Shown: piece after piece, positions 55,468-63,736 of the stretch
Numbering within the stretch: the first letter of the stretch is position 1
How the letters are laid out: the number at the start of each line of letters is the position of its first letter
From: Acinetobacter tianfuensis
GTDB lineage: Bacteria; Pseudomonadota; Gammaproteobacteria; Pseudomonadales; Moraxellaceae
Reading direction: 5' to 3'
Assembly: GCF_003611465.1 (NCBI RefSeq)
Contig: NZ_RAXV01000013.1
Span: 1-64,000, forward strand
DNA length: 64,000 bases
Notes under the pieces: model-generated
Told to the model about the DNA's origin: nothing
Seen by the model: only the letters and a program-made list of their open reading frames with translations
Database searches by the model: none
Made by a program: the position numbers and the translations under genes

Positions 55468-56403
55468 ATGAGCCAAAAGACAGATTATCAGCCCGGTGAA
55501 TTTCGCTGGTCATTCCTGCTGCCTCAGTTCTGGGGTATTTGGATTGCGATTATTTTCCTGATGATTCTGGCAATTTTACCGTGGGCAGTACAGCACCGCT
55601 TGGCTGCCAGTATTGGCAACAGCGCCTTTAAATATTTAAAATCACGCCGTAAAACGACCTTACGCAATCTTGAGGTCTGTTTTCCCGAATGGTCTGAACA
55701 GCAACTGCAGGAGAATGCGCGCCAAGTTTTTGTTGACCAGATGATCGGCATATTTGAAACCCTCAATGCATGGTACAGCCCAAAGTGGTTTAAAAACCGC
55801 GTGACTATCGAAGGCCTTGAGCATATTCAAAATGCACAGGCAGAGGGTAAAGGGGTGCTGCTGCTAGGCACACATTCCACACTGCTGGATGCCGGCGGCT
55901 ATCTATGTTCACAATTTTTTGAACCGGATGTGGTCTACCGTCCGCAAAATAATCCTCTATTGGATATGTTGATTGTGCGTTGTCGTGCCACCATCTATGC
56001 CAACCAAATTGACCATGATGACATGCGCGGCCTGATCCGAAATTTAAAAAACGGCCATGCCATTTGGTACAGTCCAGACCAAGATTTTGGTTTAAAACAA
56101 GGCGTAATGGCGCCATTTTTTGGTACGCCTGCGGCTACCGTCACCGCACATCGCCGCTTATTAAAAATATCTAAAGCAGCAGCAGTCCCCCTGTATTTTT
56201 ATCGTGATGGCGACATAAGCAACCCTCAATATCATGTACTGATTGAACCTGCTTTAGACAACTTTCCAAGTGAAGATGAATTTGCAGATGCTGTTCGAAC
56301 GAATAAAGTCATTGAAAATCAGCTGCGCATTGCGCCGACGCAATATATGTGGTTCCACCGCCGCTTTAAAACACGCCCGCAAGGCTACGAAACGATCTAT
56401 TAA
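55468..56403 (+). CDS. lpxL: LpxL-like lysophospholipid/lipid A acyltransferase
   Basis: 311 residues of the HtrB/LpxL family. An N-terminal anchor helix (FWGIWIAIIFLMILAILPW) lies before the acyltransferase motif HSTLLDAGG (HX4D, about residues 135-142), followed by VVYRPQNNPLLDMLI and PFFGTPAATVTAHRRL. The HX4D motif is catalytic in this family, which adds secondary acyl chains to lipid A. LpxL, LpxM and LpxP cannot be told apart by eye, so the symbol is tentative. It is followed after 29 bases by a glycosyltransferase, consistent with lipooligosaccharide work. Confidence 0.82.
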   Translation: MSQKTDYQPGEFRWSFLLPQFWGIWIAIIFLMILAILPWAVQHRLAASIGNSAFKYLKSRRKTTLRNLEVCFPEWSEQQLQENARQVFVDQMIGIFETLNAWYSPKWFKNRVTIEGLEHIQNAQAEGKGVLLLGTHSTLLDAGGYLCSQFFEPDVVYRPQNNPLLDMLIVRCRATIYANQIDHDDMRGLIRNLKNGHAIWYSPDQDFGLKQGVMAPFFGTPAATVTAHRRLLKISKAAAVPLYFYRDGDISNPQYHVLIEPALDNFPSEDEFADAVRTNKVIENQLRIAPTQYMWFHRRFKTRPQGYETIY

Positions 56404-56432
56404 TGCCACGAATTGAACCATAGGGACTGATT

Positions 56433-57539
56433 ATGAAAGTCATGCAGCTTTTACCAGAACTGAACAGCGGCGGTGTTGAACGCGGCACATTAGAAATTGC
56501 CCGCGCCTTAGTCGCTGACGGCCATCAGTCTGTTGTGGTTTCAAATGGCGGGCGCTTAGTCAATCAGCTGGAAAATGAAGGTACAACTCACCTCACGCTG
56601 CCCATTCATAAAAAGGCCTTGTCTAGCTTGCGGCAAATCCGCCCGCTGCGTAAGCTGATTGAAACTGAGCAGCCTGACATTGTGCACGTACGTTCACGGG
56701 TTCCAGCTTGGCTGACTCATTTTGCCTTAAAAGGCATTCCTGCGCATAAACGCCCGCACCTGATCAGCACAGTGCATGGCTTCTACTCCATTAACCGCTA
56801 CAGTCAAATTATGACTCAAGCGGAGAAAGTCATTGCGGTTTCTGACAGTGTGGTCAAATATATTACAGACCACTATAAAAACTGCCCGCCGCAAGACATC
56901 GTACGCATTTTCCGCGGCATTGACCCAAAGGCATTTCCGCACGGCTACCAGCCATCTGCAAAATGGCTGCTGGATACATATAAGGACTTCCCGCAATTAG
57001 AACATAAATTTCTGCTGTGCCTGCCAGGCCGCATTACACGCTTAAAAGGCCATGAAACTTTAATTGCATTGATTGAACAGCTGCACACTCAATATCCGCA
57101 GCTACATGCGGTTATCGTTGGCGGCGCAGATCCTAAAAAAGCGGCTTATTTAGAAGAAATGGAAAAAAGCATTGCCAGCAAAAGACTAACCGACAAAATT
57201 ACTTTTGTCGGCCACCGCTCAGATATCCGCGAATGGCTGGCATTCTGCGATGTCGCGCTGTCACTGTCCAATCAGGCCGAAACCTTCGGCCGTACAGCAT
57301 TGGAAGCGCTATCCTTAGGCACACCAGTTGTGGGCTGGAACCGCGGCGGTGTCGCAGAAATTTTATCGCGTCTGTATCCGCAAGGTTTAATTGCTGCAGA
57401 TGATCATGCCGCTTTGCTGCAGGCAATCCAGCAGCAGGTTGATGATCCGCAGCCAGTTGCGCCAGTAACGCAGTTCAGCCTAAAAGATATGTGTGATCAG
57501 ACCCTGCAGCTTTACAAGCAGGTTGCCCTGTCAAAATAA
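56433..57539 (+). CDS. family 4 glycosyltransferase, probably lipooligosaccharide core
   Basis: 368 residues, GT-B fold. Marks are LPELNSGGVERGTLEIARAL (acceptor side), DIVHVRSRVPAW, IFRGIDPKAF, LPGRITRLKGHETLI and the donor-site ETFGRTALEALSLGTPVVGW with the EX7E pattern. Retaining GT4 enzymes use nucleotide sugars. It lies directly after the LpxL-like gene, so both probably act on lipid A-core. Known A. baumannii LpsB is a similar enzyme; identity is not claimed. Confidence 0.85.
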   Translation: MKVMQLLPELNSGGVERGTLEIARALVADGHQSVVVSNGGRLVNQLENEGTTHLTLPIHKKALSSLRQIRPLRKLIETEQPDIVHVRSRVPAWLTHFALKGIPAHKRPHLISTVHGFYSINRYSQIMTQAEKVIAVSDSVVKYITDHYKNCPPQDIVRIFRGIDPKAFPHGYQPSAKWLLDTYKDFPQLEHKFLLCLPGRITRLKGHETLIALIEQLHTQYPQLHAVIVGGADPKKAAYLEEMEKSIASKRLTDKITFVGHRSDIREWLAFCDVALSLSNQAETFGRTALEALSLGTPVVGWNRGGVAEILSRLYPQGLIAADDHAALLQAIQQQVDDPQPVAPVTQFSLKDMCDQTLQLYKQVALSK

Positions 57540-57543
57540 ATAA

Positions 57544-57577
57544 AATCAAAAGCCTGCTTATAAGCAGGCTTTTGATT
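57544..57577. terminator. bidirectional terminator after the GT4 gene
   Basis: AAATCAAAAGCCTGCTTA-TAAGCAGGCTTTTGATTT, nearly perfect dyad of 34 bases, serving convergent genes. Confidence 0.85.
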
Positions 57578-57602
57578 TCTGCAGTTCTGCCGTTACAGCA
57601 GA

Positions 57603-57914
57603 TCAATACCGCCAAATACGATAATGCGCTCCCAGCCAAAGCAGCAATGGCATCAGGCTCATGCACAAAATATCCCTTAAACTCTCACCGACACGCCAAT
57701 AGCCGCGGTCTAAAATATCATGACGCGCGCCAAATAATTCAGCAGCCAAAGCCAGCCCCAGTACAGCCCAAATTGCATACTTAGATTTTAATTGCCGCTG
57801 ATGGCATAAGGCTGCCAAGAAAAAAATAATCAGCCCGCAATAAATCAGCAGCGCATCTGAAGATAAGTGTGTCCATTGCTGTAAAGTCTGCAGCCCTGTA
57901 TCCAGCCTATTCAT
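57603..57914 (-). CDS. small VanZ-like membrane protein
   Basis: 103 residues from ATG 57914, which follows AGAGAATGCT; a longer start at 57989 would add a Cys/His-rich lead. Three hydrophobic segments (LLIYCGLIIFFLAALC, YAIWAVLGLALAAELFG, DILCMSLMPLLLWLG) with the polar pattern ILDRGYWRVGESLRDIL between the last two resembles VanZ-like proteins, though the call is weak. It lies downstream of a 29-codon ORF on the same strand. Confidence 0.65.
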   Translation of the reverse strand: MNRLDTGLQTLQQWTHLSSDALLIYCGLIIFFLAALCHQRQLKSKYAIWAVLGLALAAELFGARHDILDRGYWRVGESLRDILCMSLMPLLLWLGAHYRIWRY

Positions 57915-58058
57915 AGCATTCTCTTTGTCATTTTGATGTTTTTGTTGTTGGCGCAATTTTACATGGCAATAACGGCAGCAGTATGGCAAGTTACAATTCT
58001 GCCGCGCCTTTTAATATAGGCGTTTGAATTTAATATTTTTTTAGATTTTAAAAATTAA

Positions 58059-58091
58059 AACCCGAGTTCTGCATCCTGCAAAACTCGGGTT
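58059..58091 (-). terminator. terminator after the 29-codon ORF
   Basis: AACCCGAGTT-TTGCAGGATGCAG-AACTCGGGTT then an AT-rich, T-containing tail on the minus strand. Confidence 0.65.
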
Positions 58092-58117
58092 AATGAGGTC
58101 GTGCTTTCACAAGTGTG

Positions 58118-58207
58118 TTATTTTAATTTTTTCTGGCTTTCCTTACCTGCATCATATCCATGATGGCTCTCCATCGGCACCGCATTCCATATTGTGGGAT
58201 TATCCAT
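58118..58207 (-). CDS. 29-residue peptide, unknown
   Basis: ATG at 58207 with GGGAG five bases upstream opens 29 codons: MDNPTIWNAVPMESHHGYD, then a lysine-rich end KESQKKLK and TAA. There is no membrane segment, and the His-His and Lys-rich tail suggest a small soluble peptide. A hairpin terminator lies 27 bases after the stop, so it looks like a complete transcription unit. It is too short for an ordinary gene finder. I recognise no homologue; a peptide precursor, toxin or regulator is possible. Confidence 0.55.
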   Translation of the reverse strand: MDNPTIWNAVPMESHHGYDAGKESQKKLK

Positions 58208-58323
58208 TCCCGCTCCCTTTGCCGATAAATAAAGATTAAGTCAATATAATTAAACTGACCATTCGTCAGAAGCCGAAAGCTGTGTAAGCCATTTCTTACA
58301 CTTTTTTCTTAAACCAAGACAGG

Positions 58324-59451
58324 CTAAAGACTTTTGCTGCCCTCTTTATAGTCACGGGCAATGTCATCAGTCACTATTTTTTCTTCTTTTTCAGCCTGTT
58401 CAATCCCTTCTTGAATCGCATCTTGCGCTTCTTGTTCATCCTCCTCCGTCTGTTCCAGTTCTTCCTGAATCTGCTCAAATACTCGGCCTGTCTGTAAAAC
58501 CACATATACGGGAAAATGATCTGACCCTATATGTGGCAAACGTTCCATATGTACTAAGGCAAAATCGGTACTGTGAAAAACATGATCCAGAGACCAGCGC
58601 AATAGAGGATAATCGGCATGAAACGTATTGACAAAATGCCGCCCGACACGCGGGTCAAGTAAACCGCTAATACGCTGAAATAGTCGCGTGGTTCTCGACC
58701 ATGCCACATCATTTAAGTCCCCCATCACAATGCAGCTTTCATCTATATCTTTAATCTGATCCCCCACAATCAACAGCTCAGCATCCCGTAAAGTCGAGTC
58801 TTTGGCCTCGGTGGGGCTCGGGGGTTTTGGATGTAAACAATAGAGTTGTACTTGATTACCTGAGGGCAAAGTCACACGGGTATGTATCGACGGGATTTCA
58901 TCGCTTAAGATAAATTTCACTTCGGTTTCTGTCAGTTTCAACCTACTATATAGATGCATACCATATAAATTATCTAATGGAACAGGAACACGATAAGGAT
59001 AGTCTGGCTCGATCACTGAAAGTTCGTTCTGCCACGTTTGATCTGTTTCTAGCGTCAGCACTAAATCAGGCTGATGTTTCTGAATAAGCTCAATAAGTAA
59101 ATGATATTGAGTGTTCGGTGTCAGTACATTAGACACTATTAAGGAAATTTGTTTGTCGGGATCCAGTTGTGAGGCTCGCACTTTTTTCACCTGCTTTTTC
59201 CAGAAAAAGGTATAAGGCAAAACCATTTTCAATTGAAAAGCCAATGCGCCAATTAAGCCAATTAAAATCAACTCACGAGCAAAGTCCCACGCCGCATCGC
59301 AAACAATCATCAGGACAAAGGCCAGTAGCCCCACCGCCAAAATTTGCAGCCGAGGGAAATCTGCACCGCGGAACCACCATTCATCCCGTGGAATCAACGA
59401 CCAAAAGGACAGCCAAATGACGATACAGGCCAATATTTCAATCCAGATCAT
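58324..59451 (-). CDS. membrane-bound endonuclease/exonuclease/phosphatase-family protein
   Basis: 375 residues. Three N-terminal hydrophobic segments (up to about residue 75) anchor it. The EEP domain (about 98-325) has LIVSNVLTPN, DLVLTLETD, the metal-binding CIVMGDLNDV and the catalytic SDHFPVYVVL. A C-terminal acidic coiled coil (residues 325-375, rich in Glu and Gln) is unusual. EEP enzymes include DNase-I-like nucleases and sphingomyelinases; substrate here is unknown. It is divergent from asd with a gap of 185 bases. Confidence 0.82.
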   Translation of the reverse strand: MIWIEILACIVIWLSFWSLIPRDEWWFRGADFPRLQILAVGLLAFVLMIVCDAAWDFARELILIGLIGALAFQLKMVLPYTFFWKKQVKKVRASQLDPDKQISLIVSNVLTPNTQYHLLIELIQKHQPDLVLTLETDQTWQNELSVIEPDYPYRVPVPLDNLYGMHLYSRLKLTETEVKFILSDEIPSIHTRVTLPSGNQVQLYCLHPKPPSPTEAKDSTLRDAELLIVGDQIKDIDESCIVMGDLNDVAWSRTTRLFQRISGLLDPRVGRHFVNTFHADYPLLRWSLDHVFHSTDFALVHMERLPHIGSDHFPVYVVLQTGRVFEQIQEELEQTEEDEQEAQDAIQEGIEQAEKEEKIVTDDIARDYKEGSKSL

Positions 59452-59566
59452 TTCACCTCCTTTTATATTCTATTTTTTATATTGATTCATAAATTTATAT
59501 CAATTTTGCATGTAACATAAACAAGATATACTGCACAATATAATCGATGTTTTGATTATGCAGCTA

Positions 59567-59594
59567 TTGCAGTTGCGTATCCTTTTGATACACT
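59567..59594 (+). promoter_or_regulatory. asd: sigma70-like promoter for asd
   Basis: TTGCAG (59567-59572), 16-base spacer, TACACT (59589-59594), 42 bases before the asd ATG. Both hexamers have mismatches. Confidence 0.45.
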
Positions 59595-59636
59595 CAAGCC
59601 CCCCTTTTTATTTTTAACGCACCGAGGCAAAATGAC

Positions 59637-60755
59637 ATGAAAGTAGGTCTGGTCGGTTGGCGCGGGATGGTTGGTTCTGTCCTTATGCAACGTATGGTTG
59701 AAGAGAATGATTTTGCTCATTTTGAGCCGTTCTACTTCTCTACCAGTAATGCAGGCGGTGAAGCTCCTGCATTTGGCGGAAAAACCGCCCCAGCACTTAT
59801 GGATGCATCAGACATTAACAGTCTGAAGCAAATGGATGTCATTATCACCTGTCAAGGCGGCGACTATACGTCTGAAGTTTTCCCTAAATTAAAAGCGGAA
59901 AACTGGGGCGGCTACTGGATTGATGCTGCATCTACATTGCGCATGGATGACGAAGCGATCATCGTACTTGATCCAGTCAACATGAACGTGATTAAAGATG
60001 GCCTAGCGCAAGGCACGAAAACTTTCGTAGGCGGCAACTGTACTGTTTCGCTGATGCTGATGGGCTTAGGCGGCTTATTCCAAAATAATCTTGTGGAATG
60101 GGCAACGTCTATGACGTATCAGGCGGCTTCTGGCGCAGGCGCGCAAAATATGCGTGAACTGATTACCGGCATGGGCTACCTGTACAACAACACTAAAGAT
60201 TTGTTAGACGACCCGCGTTCTCCAATTCTAGATATCGACTCTAAAATTGCGCAGCTGCAGCGCGGCGAAGGCTTTCCTTCAGCAAACTTCGGTGTGCCTC
60301 TAGCTGGTTCTCTCATTCCTTATATCGACAAGCAGCTGGAAAGCGGCCAATCGAAAGAAGAATGGAAAGGCCAAGTTGAAACAAATAAAATTTTGGGCAA
60401 TCAGCAAATCGTTCCAATTGACGGCCACTGTGTCCGTATTGGCGCAATGCGCTGCCATTCTCAAGCATTAACCTTGAAACTTCGTAAAGATGTTCCATTG
60501 GATGAAATCGAAGATATCATCGCAAGTGCAAATGACTGGTCTAAAGTTGTGCCAAATACGCGTGAAGCGTCTATGACTGACCTGACGCCAGTTGCCGTAA
60601 CCGGCACTTTATCTGTTCCAGTAGGCCGTCTGCGCAAACTGAATATGGGTAAAGAATATCTTGGCGCATTTACAGTAGGCGACCAGCTTCTTTGGGGCGC
60701 AGCGGAACCGTTACGCCGTATGCTCCGTATTTTAATCGAATATAAAAATGCTTAA
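59637..60755 (+). CDS. asd: aspartate-semialdehyde dehydrogenase
   Basis: Makes aspartate semialdehyde for lysine, threonine, methionine and peptidoglycan precursor synthesis. It has 372 residues: NADP-binding [17 protein letters not shown], catalytic Cys in [15 protein letters not shown] (about residue 135) and [14 protein letters not shown], the gammaproteobacterial type. Size fits the family (about 370). It is the step before homoserine, so it connects to the metX-metW operon at 17 kb. Confidence 0.96.
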   Translation: MKVGLVGWRGMVGSVLMQRMVEENDFAHFEPFYFSTSNAGGEAPAFGGKTAPALMDASDINSLKQMDVIITCQGGDYTSEVFPKLKAENWGGYWIDAASTLRMDDEAIIVLDPVNMNVIKDGLAQGTKTFVGGNCTVSLMLMGLGGLFQNNLVEWATSMTYQAASGAGAQNMRELITGMGYLYNNTKDLLDDPRSPILDIDSKIAQLQRGEGFPSANFGVPLAGSLIPYIDKQLESGQSKEEWKGQVETNKILGNQQIVPIDGHCVRIGAMRCHSQALTLKLRKDVPLDEIEDIIASANDWSKVVPNTREASMTDLTPVAVTGTLSVPVGRLRKLNMGKEYLGAFTVGDQLLWGAAEPLRRMLRILIEYKNA

Positions 60756-60778
60756 GATCAAATTGATCTGAGTATTTC

Positions 60779-60810
60779 AAAAGCCGATCCAAATGTGATC
60801 GGCTTTTTTT
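60779..60810 (+). terminator. asd: terminator after asd
   Basis: AAAAGCCGATC-CAAATGT-GATCGGCTTTTTTT hairpin with T-run. Confidence 0.85.
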
Positions 60811-60905
60811 ATGTATCTTTACTGTAAGTATTTTACAATTCCAAAACATACCGTTAATCTATTCTCACTACATTACGCGCAATCTGAATTGAGCTAAAAA
60901 TTAAG

Positions 60906-62378
60906 ATGACTGTCTATAACAAATTAAAAATTGCCATTTTAGCTATTCTTGCATCGCCGCATATTCATGCGATCACAATTGATCCTGTAAAAATTCAGTC
61001 AGCGCCAGGGGAACTGCTGTATGCCGAGATCGATTTTCGCAATTCGGATATCAATGCGCCTTTGCAAGCCAGCCTTGCAACAGCTGAAGATCTTATGCGG
61101 ATTGGCGCAGCACACCAGCCGCCTGGGCATTTAAATTTTTTCACACGCCGTGACAGTTCCGGCAACGGCGTCATTACCATTACCTCTTCACGCCCAATGA
61201 CAGATTCAGAACTGAATATCGTCCTGAAAATTACTGAAGGCAGCTCAGCACGCCTGCAGCATATTAAAACAGCAGTGAAACGCGCTGCGCCAAAAGTTCA
61301 AGCCAAAGCAAATAGCAATGAGCGTCCGCTGATGCCGACGATGGTCGTCAATGAAAAAGAGATCGCGCTCAATCTGCCTGTCAGCACACAATATGCTGTC
61401 ACTGCGCCAAAACCTGCCAGCGGCATCACGCCGTCTCAGATCAGCAGCAATATGCCTTTAAATATCAGCAACGGCGCGCCGCCTGCACTGACAGCGCCAA
61501 AAACCGCAGTCCATAGCGCAGCAGCGCCTCTTGCGGCAATGACAGCACCAGCTCAGCCGAAAGCTCAAATTACTGCGCAGCAAAAAATACCAGCGGCATC
61601 TGTGGCTGCTGCACCTCAAATGAGTACTGCAGTCCAGCCCCTAAAAGTTACACCAGCACAGCAAACTGCCGCTTCTGCTCACGCAAGCAATGCCGTGTCG
61701 CAAGATCCGCTGGTAAAAAAATATGCTGAAAAGATGGCGATGCAAAAGTCTCAATCAAAGGAAAATTCAGCAGCTGCACAAACACCAGCGCACAAACCAG
61801 CTTCTGCACATATAGCTTCAGCCCCTGCCGCAAACAAAACTGAATATGTCGTGCAGACCAATGAAACACTTTGGGGCATTGCTTCACGTATTGCAGCAGA
61901 TCAAAAACGCCCTATTGGCGATGTAATGAAACAAATTAAAGCCAGCAATGAGCATGCCTTCATTAATGGAAATTCCAACCGTTTACGCCGCGGCGCCGCA
62001 TTGAATTTAAATGGCGCGCAGGCACCCAAAACGCAAGCAAAAGTTAATTCAGCCGAACTGGCTAAAATTCCATCTTCACAATCAGGCAAAGCCAAATACC
62101 GCCTAAATGAAGCGGAGATGAGCCTCGTTTCTGAGAGTGAGCAAGATTCAGCCCGAACAAGTGCCAATAGAAACACAGAAAAAAACCAAACTTCGGATAA
62201 GTTGTCATTAAAAATTATGACATCTCGTGAAAAAACCGTTAAATTACAGAGAAACGTAACGCAGTTAGAATTGGCGCTAAATCAGAAGGATCAAAGAATT
62301 CAATTATTAAATGCACGCCTTGCAGAACTTGAAGCTAAGTTAAAAACACAGCGCGCAGCCAAGAAGCCAATACAGTAA
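60906..62378 (+). CDS. FimV-type periplasmic half: FimV N-terminal plus LysM
   Basis: 490 residues. A signal peptide (MTVYNKLKIAILAILASPHIHA) is followed by the FimV N-terminal beta domain, with IQSAPGELLYAEIDFRNSD and GVITITSSRPMTDSELNIVL. Then comes a long Ala/Pro/Gln-rich linker (about 120-310), a LysM domain near residues 311-365 (EYVVQTNETLWGIASRIAAD) that binds peptidoglycan, and a coiled coil near the C-terminus (435-480). In Pseudomonas FimV, one chain carries this region plus a transmembrane helix and a cytoplasmic TPR domain. Here it ends before the helix; the remainder follows as a separate gene. Confidence 0.75.
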   Translation: MTVYNKLKIAILAILASPHIHAITIDPVKIQSAPGELLYAEIDFRNSDINAPLQASLATAEDLMRIGAAHQPPGHLNFFTRRDSSGNGVITITSSRPMTDSELNIVLKITEGSSARLQHIKTAVKRAAPKVQAKANSNERPLMPTMVVNEKEIALNLPVSTQYAVTAPKPASGITPSQISSNMPLNISNGAPPALTAPKTAVHSAAAPLAAMTAPAQPKAQITAQQKIPAASVAAAPQMSTAVQPLKVTPAQQTAASAHASNAVSQDPLVKKYAEKMAMQKSQSKENSAAAQTPAHKPASAHIASAPAANKTEYVVQTNETLWGIASRIAADQKRPIGDVMKQIKASNEHAFINGNSNRLRRGAALNLNGAQAPKTQAKVNSAELAKIPSSQSGKAKYRLNEAEMSLVSESEQDSARTSANRNTEKNQTSDKLSLKIMTSREKTVKLQRNVTQLELALNQKDQRIQLLNARLAELEAKLKTQRAAKKPIQ

Positions 62379-62446
62379 AAATTGCAACATGAATTTAAAG
62401 TGGGTGGGCGCTCATAATCTGGGCTCTTTCCAAAAGGGGTAATAAC

Positions 62447-63691
62447 ATGCTGATTTATGTGATTCCATTAGTGATTTTTTTGATCGCTTTGGTATATTTC
62501 AAAAAACGCCAAGACGCACAAGAGTCAGATAAAGCGACAACGCAAAAAACCAAGGCAAAAAAAGCAAGCTCTTCTGCTCAAGTTGCCCCAAGCCGCACTC
62601 AAGTTTCTGAACCAGCAGTAAAGCCTAAAACAACACCGCTGACTGAAGACACTCGAAATAAAATTCAAAGCTTGATCAATGAGCGCAACTTCTTCTCTGC
62701 AGAAGCGCAAATTAACCAAGCATTAAAACGCGATAATACACAGCACGAACTTTATTTATATCTACTGGATATTCATATTCAGCAAAAAGATGAATTTGCA
62801 ATCAGCCAACTGCTGAACCATCTGCGCTCATTAGAGCTAGATGACATTCTTGCGCAGGCAGAAACCAAGAACCTGAATCATCAGCAAGCTCAAAACAAAT
62901 CATCTGACACTATCGCCTATACAGCACCTGCTGCTGAAGCGCCTGCTGCGCCAAAACCTCAGCAAAACACAGCTGATTTTGATGCGCTGATGGGCACTGC
63001 GCCAAAGGCAGAAGAAACATCCAAAGCAGATCTTGCTTTTGAAACAGCAAAAAAAGAGTCAGCTCCTGCTGTTGAGGAAATCAAGCCGCTGGATTTCAAC
63101 CTGTCTTTTGACAGCTTGACAGAAAAAGCGCCTGCTGCGCCTCAGCCTGCTGCGGAAGAAATCAAGCCTTTAGAGTTTGGCTCTGCTCCTGCAGTTGAAC
63201 CTGAACTGAAAGCTGAACCGGCGCCTGCTGCGCCGGCAGCTGAAGAAATTAAACCGCTGGATTTCTCTTTAGATTTTGCGCCTGCGCCAACTGAAGAAGC
63301 AAAACCTGCAGCAGAAACTGCCCCGCTGGATTTCTCATTTACGACTGAAGCGCCAGCTGAAAAGACGGCGGAAGACGCACCGGCAGCACTCAGCTTTGAC
63401 TTAAGCTCAATCGAGCCAGAACCTGCTGCACCGTCAGCTGGCGTAAACTTTGATATCAGCAACGTCAGCACACCAAACGCTGCTGCAGCGGATCAAACAG
63501 ACCCGCTCGCTCAATCATTCCCTGAACTGCTGCAAGTGAATGAAATCACGTTGAATCTTGAATTAGCAGCGCAATATATTCAATTAGGCGCTTTCGAGTC
63601 TGCGCGTGAACTGCTGGATGAAAAAGAAACGGAGTATTCAGCTGAACAATTGGATCAGGTAAAGCTGTTACGCAATCAAATCGCTTCTTAA
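62447..63691 (+). CDS. FimV-type membrane/cytoplasmic half: TM, TPR-like and C-terminal domain
   Basis: 414 residues. It starts with a transmembrane helix (LIYVIPLVIFLIALVYF), then a basic lysine-rich stretch, a helical repeat (about 65-145), an acidic Ala/Pro/Glu-rich linker with repeats of EEIKPLDF, and a C-terminal domain NLELAAQYIQLGAFESAREL, the conserved FimV C-terminus. AAAAGGGG lies upstream of the ATG, and 68 bases separate it from the LysM gene. Together they would reconstruct a FimV-like polar organiser for type IV pili. There is no sign of a frameshift. Confidence 0.75.
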   Translation: MLIYVIPLVIFLIALVYFKKRQDAQESDKATTQKTKAKKASSSAQVAPSRTQVSEPAVKPKTTPLTEDTRNKIQSLINERNFFSAEAQINQALKRDNTQHELYLYLLDIHIQQKDEFAISQLLNHLRSLELDDILAQAETKNLNHQQAQNKSSDTIAYTAPAAEAPAAPKPQQNTADFDALMGTAPKAEETSKADLAFETAKKESAPAVEEIKPLDFNLSFDSLTEKAPAAPQPAAEEIKPLEFGSAPAVEPELKAEPAPAAPAAEEIKPLDFSLDFAPAPTEEAKPAAETAPLDFSFTTEAPAEKTAEDAPAALSFDLSSIEPEPAAPSAGVNFDISNVSTPNAAAADQTDPLAQSFPELLQVNEITLNLELAAQYIQLGAFESARELLDEKETEYSAEQLDQVKLLRNQIAS

Positions 63692-63710
63692 GCCAATTAG
63701 ACTTACACTA

Positions 63711-63736
63711 AAGCAGTCTCCATGACTGCTTTTTTT
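63711..63736 (+). terminator. terminator after the fimV C-terminal gene
   Basis: AAAGCAGTC-TCCAT-GACTGCTTTTTTT hairpin with T-run, ending exactly at the asparaginase start codon. Confidence 0.8.

Noticed and set aside
62391-62443. 17-codon frame between the two FimV genes
   Set aside because: It is far too short and has no ribosome binding site; it is probably chance in the gap.
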